A DNA stretch of 64,000 bases from Actinophytocola sp963840275 (GCA_963840275.1 CAWIYK010000001.1:620001-684000); one strand, 5' to 3'. Shown: positions 34,876 to 43,579, counted from the first letter of the stretch. Numbers and translations: made by a program. Notes: generated by a model not told the origin, from the sequence alone.

Positions 34876-35858
34876 GCCGCGACCTCCTCGGAGTCGGACG
34901 TGGCCGGGTGGTCGGTCAGGGCCAGGAACACCTCGTCGAGGGTCGGCTGGCCGAGGGAGAAGTTGTCCACGGTGATGCCGGCCCGCGCCAGCTCGGACAA
35001 CGCGCGGGACGCCTGCTCGGCGGCCTCGCGGTCGGAGTCCTCGCCGGACAGCTGCGCGGTGAGCGCGACCGGGTCGGCGTCGAGCTGCACGCCCGTGCCG
35101 AGCACGGTGGTCAGCACCGACAGCGCGGTCTCGCGCTGCGCGGCGTCGCGCAGCCGGACGTGGATGGCGCCCGCGCCGACCGACGCCTTCAGCTGGCCCG
35201 GCGTGCCCTCCGCGATGACCTTGCCCTGGTCGATGACGGCGATCCGCGCCGCCAGCTGGTCGGCCTCGTCGAGGTACTGCGTCGTCAGCAACACCGTGGT
35301 GCCCTGCGCGACGATGATCCGGATGATGTCCCAGACCTGGTTGCGGCTGCGTGGATCGAGCCCGGTGGTGGGCTCGTCGAGGAACAGCACGTCCGGCGTC
35401 CTCAGGATGCTCGCGGCGATGTCGATCCGCCGCCGCATCCCGCCGGAGTAGTTCTTCACCTGCCGGTCCGCGGCGTCGGTCAGCCCGAACGCCTCGAGCA
35501 ACCGCGCGGAACGCTCCCGCGCGGCCGGCTTGCGGTGCCCGAGCAGCCTGCCGAGCAGCACCAGGTTCTCGGTCCCGGTGAGGTCCTCGTCTACCGACGC
35601 GTACTGCCCGGTCAGGCTCACCATCGCCCGCACGGCGTCGGCCTCGCGCACGACGTCCTTGCCGAACACGCGGGCCTCGCCGCCGTCCGGCCGCGACAGC
35701 GTCGCGAGCACCCGGACCGCCGTGGTCTTGCCGGCGCCGTTCGGGCCGAGCACCCCGTACACCGTGCCCGCCGGCACCGATAGGTCGATGCCGTCGACGG
35801 CCCTGGTCTTGCCGAAGACCTTGACCAGCCCTGACGTCTCGATCGCCAGCTCACTCAT
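34872..35858 (-). CDS. ABC exporter ATP-binding protein, DrrA-like
   Basis: A 328-residue ATPase with Walker A GPNGAGKTTA, signature YSGGMRRRIDIA, Walker B VLFLDEPTTGLDPRSR and the extended C-terminal domain of the daunorubicin-resistance (DrrA) subfamily. It energises the downstream permease. An FMN reductase gene sits 12 bases upstream on the same strand and may be co-transcribed. Confidence 0.9.
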   Translation of the reverse strand: MSELAIETSGLVKVFGKTRAVDGIDLSVPAGTVYGVLGPNGAGKTTAVRVLATLSRPDGGEARVFGKDVVREADAVRAMVSLTGQYASVDEDLTGTENLVLLGRLLGHRKPAARERSARLLEAFGLTDAADRQVKNYSGGMRRRIDIAASILRTPDVLFLDEPTTGLDPRSRNQVWDIIRIIVAQGTTVLLTTQYLDEADQLAARIAVIDQGKVIAEGTPGQLKASVGAGAIHVRLRDAAQRETALSVLTTVLGTGVQLDADPVALTAQLSGEDSDREAAEQASRALSELARAGITVDNFSLGQPTLDEVFLALTDHPATSDSEEVAA

Positions 35859-35870
35859 GTCATTCCCTCC

Positions 35871-36434
35871 TCATGCGACGTACGGTCGCGCCGCGCGGCC
35901 CGCGCGCAGCGCCTGGCTCCACCAGACGAGCTGGTCGAGCATGATCGTGACGGCCGGTTCGTGCGACGGGTCCGGCGTGCCGTCCAGCCGGATCGACGGG
36001 GACATCAGGTCTATCGACACCTCGTCGCGGACCGTGACCGTGTGCAGCTCCGCGAAGACCACCCGCAGCGCGGCCACCGCGTGGTGCCCGCGCGACCGGC
36101 AGCCGTAGGAGACGAACCCGACCGGCTTCGCCTGCCACTCGTCGTAGGCGAAGTCGATCGCCTGCTTGAGCGACGCGGGGAAGCTGCGGTTGTACTCCGG
36201 CGTGACGACGACGAAGCCGTCCGCGTGGTCGATCGCCGTCGTGAACCTGGTCATCTCCGCCGTCACCTCCTCCGGGTAGCGCGTCGGGAAGTCGAACTCG
36301 GCCAGGTCCAGCACGGTCGGGGCGAGGTCGTCGCGCTGCTTGGCGAGGTCGACGAACCACCGCCCGACCGCGTCGCCGACCCGACCCTCCCGGGTGCTGC
36401 CGACGATCACCGCGATCCGCTCGTTGGCGTGCAT
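35871..36434 (-). CDS. NADPH-dependent FMN reductase family protein
   Basis: A 187-residue flavodoxin-like reductase: FMN phosphate loop VGSTREGRVG and the TPEYNRSFPASLKQAIDF motif of the FMN_red (chromate/quinone reductase) family. It can reduce flavin, quinones or chromate. Located just upstream of the DrrA gene, it may serve redox detoxification of an exported quinone-like compound; that link is inference from position. Confidence 0.85.
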   Translation of the reverse strand: MHANERIAVIVGSTREGRVGDAVGRWFVDLAKQRDDLAPTVLDLAEFDFPTRYPEEVTAEMTRFTTAIDHADGFVVVTPEYNRSFPASLKQAIDFAYDEWQAKPVGFVSYGCRSRGHHAVAALRVVFAELHTVTVRDEVSIDLMSPSIRLDGTPDPSHEPAVTIMLDQLVWWSQALRAGRAARPYVA

Positions 36435-36513
36435 CGGTCCTCCTCGGCTCGCTCCGCCCCGTCAACCAGTAGGCGCGAGATCGCCCGCTAGATCCGATCC
36501 AGCGGCCGCGAGG

Positions 36514-36942
36514 TCACTGCTTGACCAGCGACACCGTCATCCAGCGGAGCCACTCGTCGCCCTCGCGGCGCTCCCACACGCCGTCGAGATGGGTGCCGTC
36601 GGGGGAGAAGACGCCGGTGAAGCGCTCCGCGTCGGCGACGATGCGGAAGTCGGTTCCGTCCAGAGTCGCGGTGGACACGACATGGCCGCCTGCCGAGTCG
36701 TAGGACTCCAGGACGTAACCGGCGCCCCGAACCCGGAAGACCTCCAGCGCCCTGACGTGGTCGGCGCCCATCCGCGCATCGACGTGGTGGATCAGGAAGA
36801 AGCCGCCGGCCAGCCATTCGTAGCGGTCCGTCGCGGCGAAGTCGGTCGGTTCGGAGTCCGTGGTCGCCCACACCTGACCGGTGGTCTGCCAGGCGCCGAC
36901 GAGCGCGTCGAGCTTGCGGTGGTCCGGGCCGGGTGTAGTCAC
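36514..36942 (-). CDS. DUF1579-like protein of unknown function
   Basis: A 142-residue beta-rich protein with LDALVGAWQTTGQVW, RYEWLAGGFFLIHHVDA and the late GVWERREGDEWLRWMTV, the style of DUF1579/lipocalin-like proteins. GTG 36942 is preferred: it follows GGAGG, while the ATG 15 bases upstream falls inside a palindromic operator-like element. In actinobacteria such genes are often controlled by adjacent ArsR-type repressors; none is seen here. Confidence 0.65.
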   Translation of the reverse strand: MTTPGPDHRKLDALVGAWQTTGQVWATTDSEPTDFAATDRYEWLAGGFFLIHHVDARMGADHVRALEVFRVRGAGYVLESYDSAGGHVVSTATLDGTDFRIVADAERFTGVFSPDGTHLDGVWERREGDEWLRWMTVSLVKQ

Positions 36943-36952
36943 AGCGCCTCCA

Positions 36953-36984
36953 TTCAACCTGACAGTTAATTAAGTGCGGTTGAA
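36953..36984. promoter_or_regulatory. nested AT-rich palindrome, likely operator of the DUF1579-like gene
   Basis: Arms TTCAACC (36953-36959) and GGTTGAA (36978-36984) enclose CAGTTAATTAAGTG, whose centre TTAATTAA is itself palindromic. A further GGTTGAATATAACC follows. The element covers the start region of the gene at 36942 and is strikingly AT-rich for this window. It is suited to an ArsR, MarR or TetR dimer. Confidence 0.55.
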
Positions 36985-37005
36985 TATAACCACAGCTGTC
37001 AAACA

Positions 37006-37045
37006 CGACAAGGCGCGCACCCCCGCGGGGATGCGCGCCTTGTCG
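37006..37045 (-). terminator. strong hairpin terminator after the PanE-family gene
   Basis: Perfect 14-base arms CGACAAGGCGCGCA (37006-37019) and TGCGCGCCTTGTCG (37032-37045) with a 12-base loop. It stands 13 bases past the stop of the minus-strand reductase gene. It has no U-tract, as is common for actinobacterial hairpin terminators. Confidence 0.75.
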
Positions 37046-37058
37046 TGGTGGGAAGCGG

Positions 37059-38039
37059 TCAGACCGTGAGAACGGACACCTGCTCGTTCAGCAGGTCGGC
37101 CAGCGCGCTGACCACGCGCAGCGTCGGCGCCTCCGCGCCGGTCAGGTCGGCCAGCTCGACGACCGCCTTGAGGATCACGTCGAGCTCCAGTGGCTTGCCC
37201 TTCTCCAGGTCCTGGAGCGTGGACGTCTTGTGCTCGCCGGCCCGTTCGGCGCCGGCCATGCGGCGCTCGATGGAGATCTCCGGGTGCGACCCGAGCCGGG
37301 CCGCGACGTCGAGGGTCTCCCGCATCATCTGGACGACGATCTCTCTCGTCGTCAGGTGCTGGCAGATGCCGGCCATGGTGGCCCTGGTGAGGGCGCTGAT
37401 CGGGTTGAAGGCGATGTTGCCCATGAGCTTGAGCCAGATGTCCTTGCGCAGGTCCGGCTCGACCGGGCACTTGAGCCCGCCCGCGATCATGGCCGCCGAG
37501 AAGTCCGTGCACCGCTGCGAGATCGTCCCGGTCGGCTCGCCGATCGAGAAGCGGGTGCCCTCGAGGTGCTTGATCACGCCGGGGGAGGAGATCTCGGTGG
37601 CGGCGTACACCACGCACCCGATCGCCCGCTCCACCGGCAGCGCGGCGCTGACCGCGCCCGCCGGGTCGACGCTGTTGATCCGATAGTCGCGGTACTTGCT
37701 CTCCAGGCCGTGGAAGTACCACCAGGGGATGCCGTTCTGCGCCGCGATGAGGGTGGTCTCGTCGTGGAGCAGTGGCTTGATCATCGGGCCCGCGTCGGCG
37801 TATCTGTTCGCCTTCAGGCCGAGGAAGACGTGGTCGACCTGGCCGACCTCCGTCGGGTCGTCGGTTGCGTTCGGACGGGCTGTGAAATCGCCGCGGGGGC
37901 TCTCGACTCGAACACCCTCGGCGCGGATCTTCTGCAGGTGGGGACCTCTGGCGATGAGATGAACCTCGACTCCAGCTCGGTGCAGCGCGGCACCGACGTA
38001 CGCGCCGATGGCGCCGGCCCCAAGAACAGCAACTTTCAC
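37059..38039 (-). CDS. ketopantoate reductase (PanE/ApbA) family; candidate oxalyl-CoA reductase
   Basis: A 326-residue NAD(P)-dependent reductase: Rossmann VAVLGAGAIGAYVGAALHRA, the AQNGIPWW motif, the catalytic-Lys region KLMGNIAFNPISAL and the C-terminal LQDLEKGKPLELDVI. True PanE makes pantoate, but in Methylobacterium extorquens the PanE-family protein PanE2 reduces oxalyl-CoA to glyoxylate. This gene is divergent from the oxc-frc operon and shares its 13-bp operator, which favours the oxalyl-CoA role. GTG 38039 has GGAG eight bases upstream; the ATG 24 bases earlier lacks one. Role is inferred from context. Confidence 0.8.
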   Translation of the reverse strand: MKVAVLGAGAIGAYVGAALHRAGVEVHLIARGPHLQKIRAEGVRVESPRGDFTARPNATDDPTEVGQVDHVFLGLKANRYADAGPMIKPLLHDETTLIAAQNGIPWWYFHGLESKYRDYRINSVDPAGAVSAALPVERAIGCVVYAATEISSPGVIKHLEGTRFSIGEPTGTISQRCTDFSAAMIAGGLKCPVEPDLRKDIWLKLMGNIAFNPISALTRATMAGICQHLTTREIVVQMMRETLDVAARLGSHPEISIERRMAGAERAGEHKTSTLQDLEKGKPLELDVILKAVVELADLTGAEAPTLRVVSALADLLNEQVSVLTV

Positions 38040-38066
38040 CGCAAGCTCCGTTCTTGTGTTCATTTG

Positions 38067-38079
38067 GTATGCAGCATAC
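38067..38079. promoter_or_regulatory. GntR-type operator, site 1 (perfect palindrome)
   Basis: GTATGCAGCATAC is a perfect 13-base palindrome between the divergent reductase (38039) and DUF6457 (38115) genes. It is the best match of four related sites in the window (others at 38409, 48287 and 53327). Confidence 0.75.
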
Positions 38080-38114
38080 AGTATGAGATGTTGGACAAAA
38101 CGAGAAGTGGTGAG

Positions 38115-38366
38115 ATGAGCGGACTCGCGGATTGGACCTCGGTGGCCAGCGCTGAAATGGGCGTTGCCGCAGGTGAGGCCGATACCGGGCGGATCCTGGA
38201 GCTCGCGAAGGACGTGCAGCGTGCGGTCGCTACACCCGCCGCTTTCGTGGCCGTCTACCTGCTGGGCGTCGCGGTCGGCCGTGGCGCGACTGGCGGGGAG
38301 GCTGCCGCACAGCTTGCCGACCTGGCAAAACAGTGGTCAGGAACCACCTGCGACTGGCGCGACTGA
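38115..38366 (+). CDS. DUF6457-like small helical protein
   Basis: An 83-residue protein (MSGLADWTSVASAEMGVAAG) with a helical pattern and the AVATPAAFVAVYLLGVAVGR motif of DUF6457, a small actinobacterial family often found near molybdopterin-related or carboxylate-metabolism genes. Function unknown. ATG 38115 is preferred; ATG 38088 in the same frame is possible. It lies between two operators of the island and 89 bases before the oxc start, so it shares the regulon. Confidence 0.65.
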   Translation: MSGLADWTSVASAEMGVAAGEADTGRILELAKDVQRAVATPAAFVAVYLLGVAVGRGATGGEAAAQLADLAKQWSGTTCDWRD

Positions 38367-38408
38367 CAAAACGTAGACCCGGACGGCTGTCGTCACTAGA
38401 GTCATACG

Positions 38409-38421
38409 GTATGCAGTATGC
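38409..38421. promoter_or_regulatory. GntR-type operator, site 2, before oxc
   Basis: GTATGCAGTATGC, 33 bases upstream of the oxc start. The first 12 bases are identical to site 3 read on its minus strand. An overlapping palindrome CATACGGTATG (38403-38413) may extend the site. Confidence 0.7.
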
Positions 38422-38454
38422 GCCAAGCCCACCTATAAGGAGATGACGACACAG

Positions 38455-40173
38455 ATGGCTTCAACGGCTCAGACGACGCCAGGGGGCGGGACCTCGGATG
38501 ACAAGCCCGAGATGATCTCCGGCGGACATCTGGTGGCGAAGGCGCTCAAGGCCGAGGGCGTGGACGTGATCTTCACCCTCTGCGGTGGACACATCATCGA
38601 CATCTACGACGGATGTGTCGACGAGGGCATCGACGTCATCGACGTACGCCACGAGCAGGTGGCCGCGCACGCCGCGGACGGGTACGCGCGCATCACCGGC
38701 AAGCCGGGCGTCGCCGTGGTCACCGCGGGCCCGGGCACCACCGACGCGATCACCGGCGTGGCGAACGCGTACCGCGCCGAGAGCCCGATGCTGCTGATCG
38801 GTGGCCAGGGCGCGCTCTCGCAGCACAAGATGGGCTCACTGCAGGACCTGCCGCACGTCGACATGATGAACCCGATCACCAAGTTCGCCGCGACCGTGCC
38901 GGGCACCGCACGCGCCGCCGACCTGGTGTCGATGGCCTTCCGCGAGTGCTTCAACGGCGCGCCCGGCCCCTCCTTCCTGGAGATCCCGCGCGACGTGCTC
39001 GACGCGGAGGTGCCGCTGTCGGAGGCGCGCATCCCCGTCGGCGGCAAGTACCGCGCCTCCACCAAGTCGATCGGCGACCCGGCGGCCATCGAGCGGCTCG
39101 CCGACCTCGTCGTACATGCGGAGAAGCCCTGCGTCCTGCTCGGCAGCCAGGTCTGGACCACACGCGGCACCGAGGCGGCGACCGAGTTCGTCCGCACGCT
39201 GAACGTGCCGGCCTTCATGAACGGCTCCGGCCGGGGCACCTTGGCGCCCGGCGACCCGCACCACCTGCAGCTGGCGCGCCGCTACGCGTTCCAGAACGCC
39301 GACCTGATCATCATCGTCGGCACCCCGTTCGACTTCCGGATGGGCTACGGCAAGCGGCTGTCGCAGCAGGCCAAGGTCGTGCAGATCGACCTGGACTACC
39401 GCACGGTCGGCAAGAACCGCGACGTCGACCTCGGCATCGTCGGCGACGCCGGCGCCGTGCTCGCCGCCGTCACCCAGGCCACCTCCGGCCGTGACGACAA
39501 CGGCGCGGTCGCCCGCAAGGCGTGGCTCGAGGAGCTGCGCGCGGTCGAGACCCAGGCGTTCGAGAAGCGGCTGCCGCGCCAGCTCTCCGACACCTCGCCG
39601 ATCGACCCGTACCGCCTCGTGCACGAGATCAACGAGTTCCTCACCGAGGACTCTATCTACATCGGCGACGGCGGCGACATCGTCACCTTCTCCGGCCAGG
39701 TCGTGCAGCCGAAGTCGCCGGGGCACTGGATGGACCCCGGTCCACTCGGGACACTCGGCGTCGGCGTGCCGTTCGTGATGGCCGCGAAGTACGCCCGGCC
39801 GGACAAGGAGGTCGTCGCGCTGTTCGGCGACGGCGCCTTCTCGCTGACCGGCTTCGACTTCGAGACGCTGGTGCGCTTCAACCTGCCGTTCGTCGGGATC
39901 GTCGGCAACAACTCGTCGATGAACCAGATCCGCTACGGCCAGATCCAGAAGTACGGCGCGGACCGCGGCCGGGTCGGCAACACGCTCGGCGACGTGCGCT
40001 ACGACGAGTTCGCCCGCATGCTCGGCGGTTACGGCGAGGAGGTCCGTGACCCCAAGGACATCCGGCCGGCGCTCGAGCGGGCGCGGGAGAGCGGACTGCC
40101 GTCGCTGATCAACGTCTGGGTCGACCCGGAAGTCTACGCGCCGGGCACGATGAACCAGACCATGTACAAGTAA
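38455..40173 (+). CDS. ThDP-dependent enzyme, candidate oxalyl-CoA decarboxylase or 2-hydroxyacyl-CoA lyase
   Basis: A 572-residue thiamine-diphosphate enzyme with the catalytic Glu in VRHEQVAAHAADG, the ThDP motif GDGAFSLTG ending in NN, and a central FAD/ADP-type domain. It belongs to the Oxc/HACL/acetolactate-synthase superfamily, but its N-terminus (LCGGHIIDIYDG) is not that of classical Oxc (GVVGIPIT). Next to a clear frc gene, decarboxylation of oxalyl-CoA to formyl-CoA is the best hypothesis; cleavage of a 2-hydroxyacyl-CoA to formyl-CoA, as in the Actinomycetospora lyase, is the alternative. ATG 38455 is chosen because the ATG at 38443 abuts the AAGGAG site. Confidence 0.78.
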   Translation: MASTAQTTPGGGTSDDKPEMISGGHLVAKALKAEGVDVIFTLCGGHIIDIYDGCVDEGIDVIDVRHEQVAAHAADGYARITGKPGVAVVTAGPGTTDAITGVANAYRAESPMLLIGGQGALSQHKMGSLQDLPHVDMMNPITKFAATVPGTARAADLVSMAFRECFNGAPGPSFLEIPRDVLDAEVPLSEARIPVGGKYRASTKSIGDPAAIERLADLVVHAEKPCVLLGSQVWTTRGTEAATEFVRTLNVPAFMNGSGRGTLAPGDPHHLQLARRYAFQNADLIIIVGTPFDFRMGYGKRLSQQAKVVQIDLDYRTVGKNRDVDLGIVGDAGAVLAAVTQATSGRDDNGAVARKAWLEELRAVETQAFEKRLPRQLSDTSPIDPYRLVHEINEFLTEDSIYIGDGGDIVTFSGQVVQPKSPGHWMDPGPLGTLGVGVPFVMAAKYARPDKEVVALFGDGAFSLTGFDFETLVRFNLPFVGIVGNNSSMNQIRYGQIQKYGADRGRVGNTLGDVRYDEFARMLGGYGEEVRDPKDIRPALERARESGLPSLINVWVDPEVYAPGTMNQTMYK

Positions 40174-40184
40174 AGGGGCTTGGC

Positions 40185-41414
40185 ATGCGCAAGGCACTCG
40201 AGGGTGTTCGGGTCCTCGACATGACACACGTCCAGAGTGGACCGTCGTGCACGCAGATCCTGGCGTGGCTCGGCGCGGACGTGGTCAAGATCGAGGCGCC
40301 CAGCGGTGACATCACCAGGAAGCAGCTCCGCGACCTGCCCGATGTGGACAGTCTCTATTTCACGATGCTGAACTGCAACAAGCGCAGCATCACGCTGAAC
40401 ATGAAGTCCGAGCGGGGCAAGGAGCTGTTCACCGAGATGGTGGGCAAGTTCGACATCCTGGCCGAGAACTTCGGGCCGGGCGCCATCGACCGGATGGGCT
40501 TCCCGTGGGAGAAGCTGCAGGAGCTGAACCCGCGCCTGATCTACGCGTCCATCAAGGGTTTCGGCGAGGGCCCGTACACGCACTTCAAGGCGTACGAGGT
40601 CGTCGCGCAGGCCATGGGCGGCTCGATGTCGACCACCGGTTTCGAGGACGGCCCGCCGCTCGCGACCGGGGCGCAGATCGGGGACTCCGGCACCGGCATG
40701 CACACGGTGGCCGGCATTCTCGCCGCGCTCTACCAGCGTGAGCACACCGGCCGCGGTCAGCGCGTCACGGTCGCCATGCAGCACGCGGTGCTCAACCTGG
40801 CCCGCGTGAAGCTGCGCGACCAGCAGCGCCTGGCGCACGGCCCGCTGAACGAGTACCCGAACGCCGAGTTCGGCGACGAGGTGCCGCGGTCGGGCAACGC
40901 GTCGGGCGGCGGCCAGCCGGGTTGGGCGGTCCGGTGCGCGCCCGGCGGCCCGAACGACTGGATCTACGTGATCGTCCAGCCGGTGGGCTGGGAGCCGATC
41001 GCGAAGCTGATCGGCCGTCCGGAGCTGGTGGACGACCAGGAGTGGGCGACGCCGGAGGCCCGCCTCAACAAGCTGGACAAGATGTTCCAGCTGATCGAGG
41101 AGTGGACGATCGGGCACAGCAAGTGGGAGGTGCTCGCGAAGCTCAACGCGCACAACATCCCCTGCGGACCGATCCTGTCCACCAAGGAGATCATCGAGGA
41201 CACCTCGTTGGCGGAGAACGAGATCGTCGTCAAGGTCGATCACCCGCAGCGGGGCGAGTTCACCACGGTCGGCATGCCGATCAAGATGTCGGACTCGCCG
41301 GCGGAGATCCAGACCTCGCCGCTGCTCGGCGAGCACAACGGGGACATCTACGGCAAGGAACTCGGTGTGACCGACACGGAGCTCGCCGAACTCAAGTCGA
41401 ATGGAGTGATCTGA
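40185..41414 (+). CDS. frc: formyl-CoA:oxalate CoA-transferase (class III)
   Basis: A 409-residue class-III CoA-transferase matching Oxalobacter Frc closely: THVQSGPSCTQILAWLGADV, VDSLYFTMLNCNKRSI, NFGPGAIDRMGF, the catalytic Asp in IGDSGTGMH and the glycine loop SGGGQPGW. It moves CoA from formyl-CoA (or another thioester) to oxalate, giving oxalyl-CoA. The preceding gene ends 12 bases upstream; AAAGGGG lies before ATG 40185. It is the strongest single marker for oxalate use in the window. Confidence 0.9.
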   Translation: MRKALEGVRVLDMTHVQSGPSCTQILAWLGADVVKIEAPSGDITRKQLRDLPDVDSLYFTMLNCNKRSITLNMKSERGKELFTEMVGKFDILAENFGPGAIDRMGFPWEKLQELNPRLIYASIKGFGEGPYTHFKAYEVVAQAMGGSMSTTGFEDGPPLATGAQIGDSGTGMHTVAGILAALYQREHTGRGQRVTVAMQHAVLNLARVKLRDQQRLAHGPLNEYPNAEFGDEVPRSGNASGGGQPGWAVRCAPGGPNDWIYVIVQPVGWEPIAKLIGRPELVDDQEWATPEARLNKLDKMFQLIEEWTIGHSKWEVLAKLNAHNIPCGPILSTKEIIEDTSLAENEIVVKVDHPQRGEFTTVGMPIKMSDSPAEIQTSPLLGEHNGDIYGKELGVTDTELAELKSNGVI

Positions 41415-41418
41415 CGCA

Positions 41419-43566
41419 ATGTCCGAAGTAGACAAGAGTGCGGTCCGTGAGATCCTGGACAAGGTCCGGGCCGAAGGACGGGACTCGCTCACCGCCCCCG
41501 AAGGGAAGCGGGTCTGCGACGCGTACGGCATCCCCACCCCGCGTGAGGGTCTCGCCGCGACTGCGGACGAGGCGGCGAAGCTCGCCGAGGAGATCGGCAA
41601 GCCGGTCGCGGCCAAGATCGTGTCCCCGGACATCCTGCACAAGACCGAGGCCGGCGGCGTGATCGTCGGCGTCGACGGCGGCGCGGCGGCGAGCGCGGCG
41701 TTCGACACGATCATCGCGAACGCCAAGGCGTACAAGGCGGACGCGTCGATCACCGGCGTGCAGATACAGGAGATGGTCGGTGGAGAAGGTCACAGCACCG
41801 AGGTGATCGTCGGCGCCACGACCGACGGCACGTTCGGCAAGGTCGTCGCGTTCGGGCTCGGCGGCGTGCTCGTCGAGGTGCTCAAGGACGTGACGTTCCG
41901 GCTCGCGCCGCTCGACGTGGCCGAGGCGAAGTCGATGGTCACCGGCATCAAGGCGGCCGAGGTGCTCCAGGGCGCCCGCGGCACCGAGAAGGCCGACCTC
42001 GACGCGCTGGCCGGCGTGATCCACAAGGTCGGACAGCTGGTCACCGACTTCCCGGAGATCAGCGAGTTCGACCTGAACCCGGTGTTCGCCTCGGCGAGCG
42101 GTGCGACGGCGGCGGACGTGCGCATCCTTCTGGAGACCGAGGAGCGCGCACAGCCGGTGCAGCACACGCAGGAGGACATCCTGCGTGCGATGAACACGAT
42201 GATGAACCCGCGTTCCGTCGCGGTGATCGGTGCTTCCGACCAGGCCGGCAAGATCGGCAACTCGGTCATGAAGAACCTGATCAACGGCGGCTACGCGGGA
42301 GAGATCCACCCGATCAACCCGAAGGCCGACGAGATCATGGGCCGCAAGGCCTACAAGTCGGTCGCGGACGTGCCGGGCGACGTGGACGTCGCGGTGTTCG
42401 CGGTGCCGGCGAAGTTCGTGCCCTCGGCGCTGACCGAGTGCGGCGAGAAGGGCGTCACCGCGGTGGTGATGATCCCGTCCGGGTTCGCCGAGACCGGCAA
42501 CCAGGAGCTGCAGGACGAGATCGTCGAGATCGCCACCCGGTACAAGGTCCGGATGCTCGGCCCGAACATCTACGGCTACTACTACACGCCGCAGAACCTG
42601 TGCGCGACGTTCTGCACGCCGTACGACGTGAAGGGCGGCGTGGCGCTCACGTCGCAGTCCGGCGGCATCGGCATGGCCATCCTCGGTTTCGCCCGCACCA
42701 CCAAGATGGGCGTCTCCGCGATCGTCGGGCTCGGCAACAAGTCCGATGTGGACGAGGACGACCTGCTGACCTTCTTCGAGCAGGACGACAACACCACGTG
42801 TGTCGCCATGCACCTCGAGGACCTCAAGGACGGCAGGGCGTTCGTCGAGACCGCGCAGCGGATGACCAAGAAGAAGCCGGTCGTCGTGCTGAAGGCGGGC
42901 CGCACCGCCATGGGTGCCCGTGCGGCCAGCTCGCACACCGGCGCGCTCGCGGGCGACGACAAGGTCTACGACGACATCCTGCGGCAGGCCGGCGTGGTTC
43001 GCGCGCCCGGACTGAACGAGATGCTCGAGTACGCCCGCGGCCTCCCGCTGCTGCCGACGCCGCAGGGCGAGAACGTCGTCATCATCACCGGCGCCGGTGG
43101 TTCTGGTGTACTGTTGTCGGACGCGTGTGTCGCGGAAGGACTGTCCTTGATGGACATTCCGCCGGACCTGGACGAGGCGTTCCGCGCCTTCATCCCGCCG
43201 TTCGGCGCGGCAGGCAACCCGATCGACATCACCGGTGGCGAACCGCCGTCGACCTACGAGGCCACGATCCGCCTCGGCCTCGAGGACCCGCGCATCCACG
43301 CGCTGATCCTGGGCTACTGGCACACGATCGTGACGCCGCCGATGGTCTTCGCGGAGCTCACCGCGAAGGTGGTGAACGAGTACCGGGAGAAGGGCATCGA
43401 CAAGCCGGTGGTCGCGTCGCTCGCCGGTGACACCGAGGTCGAGCAGGCGTGTGACTACCTGTTCGAGCACCGGGTGATCGCCTACCCGTACACCACGGAG
43501 CGGCCGGTCGCGGTGCTCGGCGCGAAGTACCGGTGGGCGAGGGCCGCCGGTCTGATCGGCGGCTAG
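41419..43566 (+). CDS. ADP-forming acyl-CoA synthetase (acetate-CoA ligase-like, beta-alpha fusion)
   Basis: A 715-residue NDP-forming acyl-CoA synthetase. An ATP-grasp domain occupies residues 1-235 (GKPVAAKIVSPDILHKTEAG), then a CoA-binding Rossmann domain (SVAVIGASDQAGKIGNSVMK), then ligase domains with the phospho-His motif SSHTGALAG. Such enzymes interconvert acyl-CoA plus ADP plus Pi with acid plus ATP plus CoA. In this operon it could prime oxalate activation or harvest ATP from formyl-CoA. It starts four bases after frc. The specific acid is inferred from context only. Confidence 0.83.
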   Translation: MSEVDKSAVREILDKVRAEGRDSLTAPEGKRVCDAYGIPTPREGLAATADEAAKLAEEIGKPVAAKIVSPDILHKTEAGGVIVGVDGGAAASAAFDTIIANAKAYKADASITGVQIQEMVGGEGHSTEVIVGATTDGTFGKVVAFGLGGVLVEVLKDVTFRLAPLDVAEAKSMVTGIKAAEVLQGARGTEKADLDALAGVIHKVGQLVTDFPEISEFDLNPVFASASGATAADVRILLETEERAQPVQHTQEDILRAMNTMMNPRSVAVIGASDQAGKIGNSVMKNLINGGYAGEIHPINPKADEIMGRKAYKSVADVPGDVDVAVFAVPAKFVPSALTECGEKGVTAVVMIPSGFAETGNQELQDEIVEIATRYKVRMLGPNIYGYYYTPQNLCATFCTPYDVKGGVALTSQSGGIGMAILGFARTTKMGVSAIVGLGNKSDVDEDDLLTFFEQDDNTTCVAMHLEDLKDGRAFVETAQRMTKKKPVVVLKAGRTAMGARAASSHTGALAGDDKVYDDILRQAGVVRAPGLNEMLEYARGLPLLPTPQGENVVIITGAGGSGVLLSDACVAEGLSLMDIPPDLDEAFRAFIPPFGAAGNPIDITGGEPPSTYEATIRLGLEDPRIHALILGYWHTIVTPPMVFAELTAKVVNEYREKGIDKPVVASLAGDTEVEQACDYLFEHRVIAYPYTTERPVAVLGAKYRWARAAGLIGG

Positions 43567-43579
43567 ACCGCACACGAGT

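Noticed and set aside
34024..36434. Antibiotic biosynthesis cluster around the DrrAB-like exporter
   Set aside because: Only an exporter and a flavin reductase are present; no biosynthetic genes were found on either side.
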